Positions 63,650 through 64,000 of a DNA stretch of 64,000 nucleotides are shown one piece after another. Numbering within the stretch: the first letter of the stretch is position 1; every line of letters starts with the position of its first letter. The notes beneath the pieces were generated by a model. It made no database searches, had not been told where the DNA came from, and saw only the letters and a program-made list of their open reading frames with translations. The translations under genes and the position numbers were made by a program. The DNA comes from Nilaparvata lugens (Eukaryota; Arthropoda; Insecta; Hemiptera; Delphacidae). The DNA lies in contig NC_052512.1 of NCBI RefSeq assembly GCF_014356525.2, forward strand, positions 1 through 64,000, in the 5' to 3' direction.

Positions 63650-64000
63650 TATCCTATTATTCTGAGCGAGCATTTCTGTATATTTATACCTGGTTATTTT
63701 TATATCTGGTTATTTATGTTCAACGGATCTCGAAAACGGCTCTAACGATTTTAACGAAATTTGGAACATAGTAGTTTATGATATAAAAATTCGATTGCAC
63801 TAGGTCTCAACCTTGAGAAATCTCGCTAAACGACATTGGAAGGATAATTCATCCTTGGAAAACATATGATTATTTCGTCTTCTCTCGATAACAGAAGATT
63901 CGTGTACGTGTGTGGGAGAGAGACAGAATTATTCCCAGCTGTTTAATCATAATCAATCAGCGAGAAATTTTAATGAGCTAGACAAATTAATCGACTTGAT
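63650..64000 (-). repeat. Interspersed repeat family A, copy 3, right arm, cut by window end
   Basis: Mirror of 16,064-16,412. The last bases, ATTAATCGACTTGAT, align to about 16,064, so the inverted repeat continues outside the window. Confidence 0.85.

Larger units (their letters stand above)
45727..64000 (-). repeat. Right arm of the giant inverted repeat
   Basis: Reverse-complement counterpart of 16,064-37,375, starting at TCATGATATGCATG and continuing beyond the window end. It carries one copy of the block that is duplicated on the left, lacks the left-only LINE and the 1.1-kb segment, and has its own LINE and piggyBac-like insertions. Landmark order is fully preserved. Confidence 0.93.

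Overview
The window is eukaryotic, repeat-dominated intergenic or intronic DNA, almost certainly from an insect. It has AT-rich spacers, many short inverted-repeat transposons, 5'-truncated non-LTR retrotransposons, tRNA-like repeats and several minisatellites. Several interspersed repeats are ones I associate from memory with hemipteran, especially delphacid planthopper (Nilaparvata-like), genomes. Examples are the element opening with ATATCGGGGCACCGAGC and the one ending GGTGTGGCGCACTCACACAA. That assignment is inference and needs a database search. I found no complete host gene; the only candidates are a few exon-like patches in the left 16 kb.

Layout. 1-16,063: repeat-rich flank with a 115-bp tandem array (1.6-2.5 kb), non-LTR remnants, several MITE families (6.7-9.5 kb), a 28-unit 26-bp minisatellite (13.1-13.8 kb), a CpG-rich patch with E2F-like sites (14.4 kb), and two exon-like patches (7.2-7.5 kb and 15.4-15.6 kb). 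16,064-37,375 and 45,727-64,000: the two arms of a very large inverted repeat. Every landmark of the left arm recurs in reverse order and on the opposite strand in the right arm, which runs off the window end. 37,376-45,726: the spacer, holding an 86-bp minisatellite array, an inverted pair of tRNA-like sequences, a non-LTR fragment, a terminal-inverted-repeat element and an assembly gap of exactly 100 N (45,446-45,545).

The arms differ by clean insertions and duplications. A non-LTR element sits only in the right arm (58,234-59,583, 11-bp target duplication) and another only in the left (34,291-34,791, 10-bp target duplication). A piggyBac-like 620-bp element is right-only. About 1.1 kb is left-only. 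A 2.1-kb block is tandemly duplicated only on the left, with 1.16 kb of foreign filler between the copies. In the first three cases the other arm carries the unoccupied site, so these events postdate the split of the two arm sequences.

Two readings remain open. One is a genuine giant palindrome. The other is two divergent haplotypes of one locus scaffolded head-to-head across the gap. The 100-N gap 181 bp from the inner end of the right arm, and the presence/absence polymorphisms, make the second reading a serious possibility. If the palindrome is real, its transcripts could fold into very long double-stranded RNA, and a small-RNA source locus is a reasonable hypothesis.
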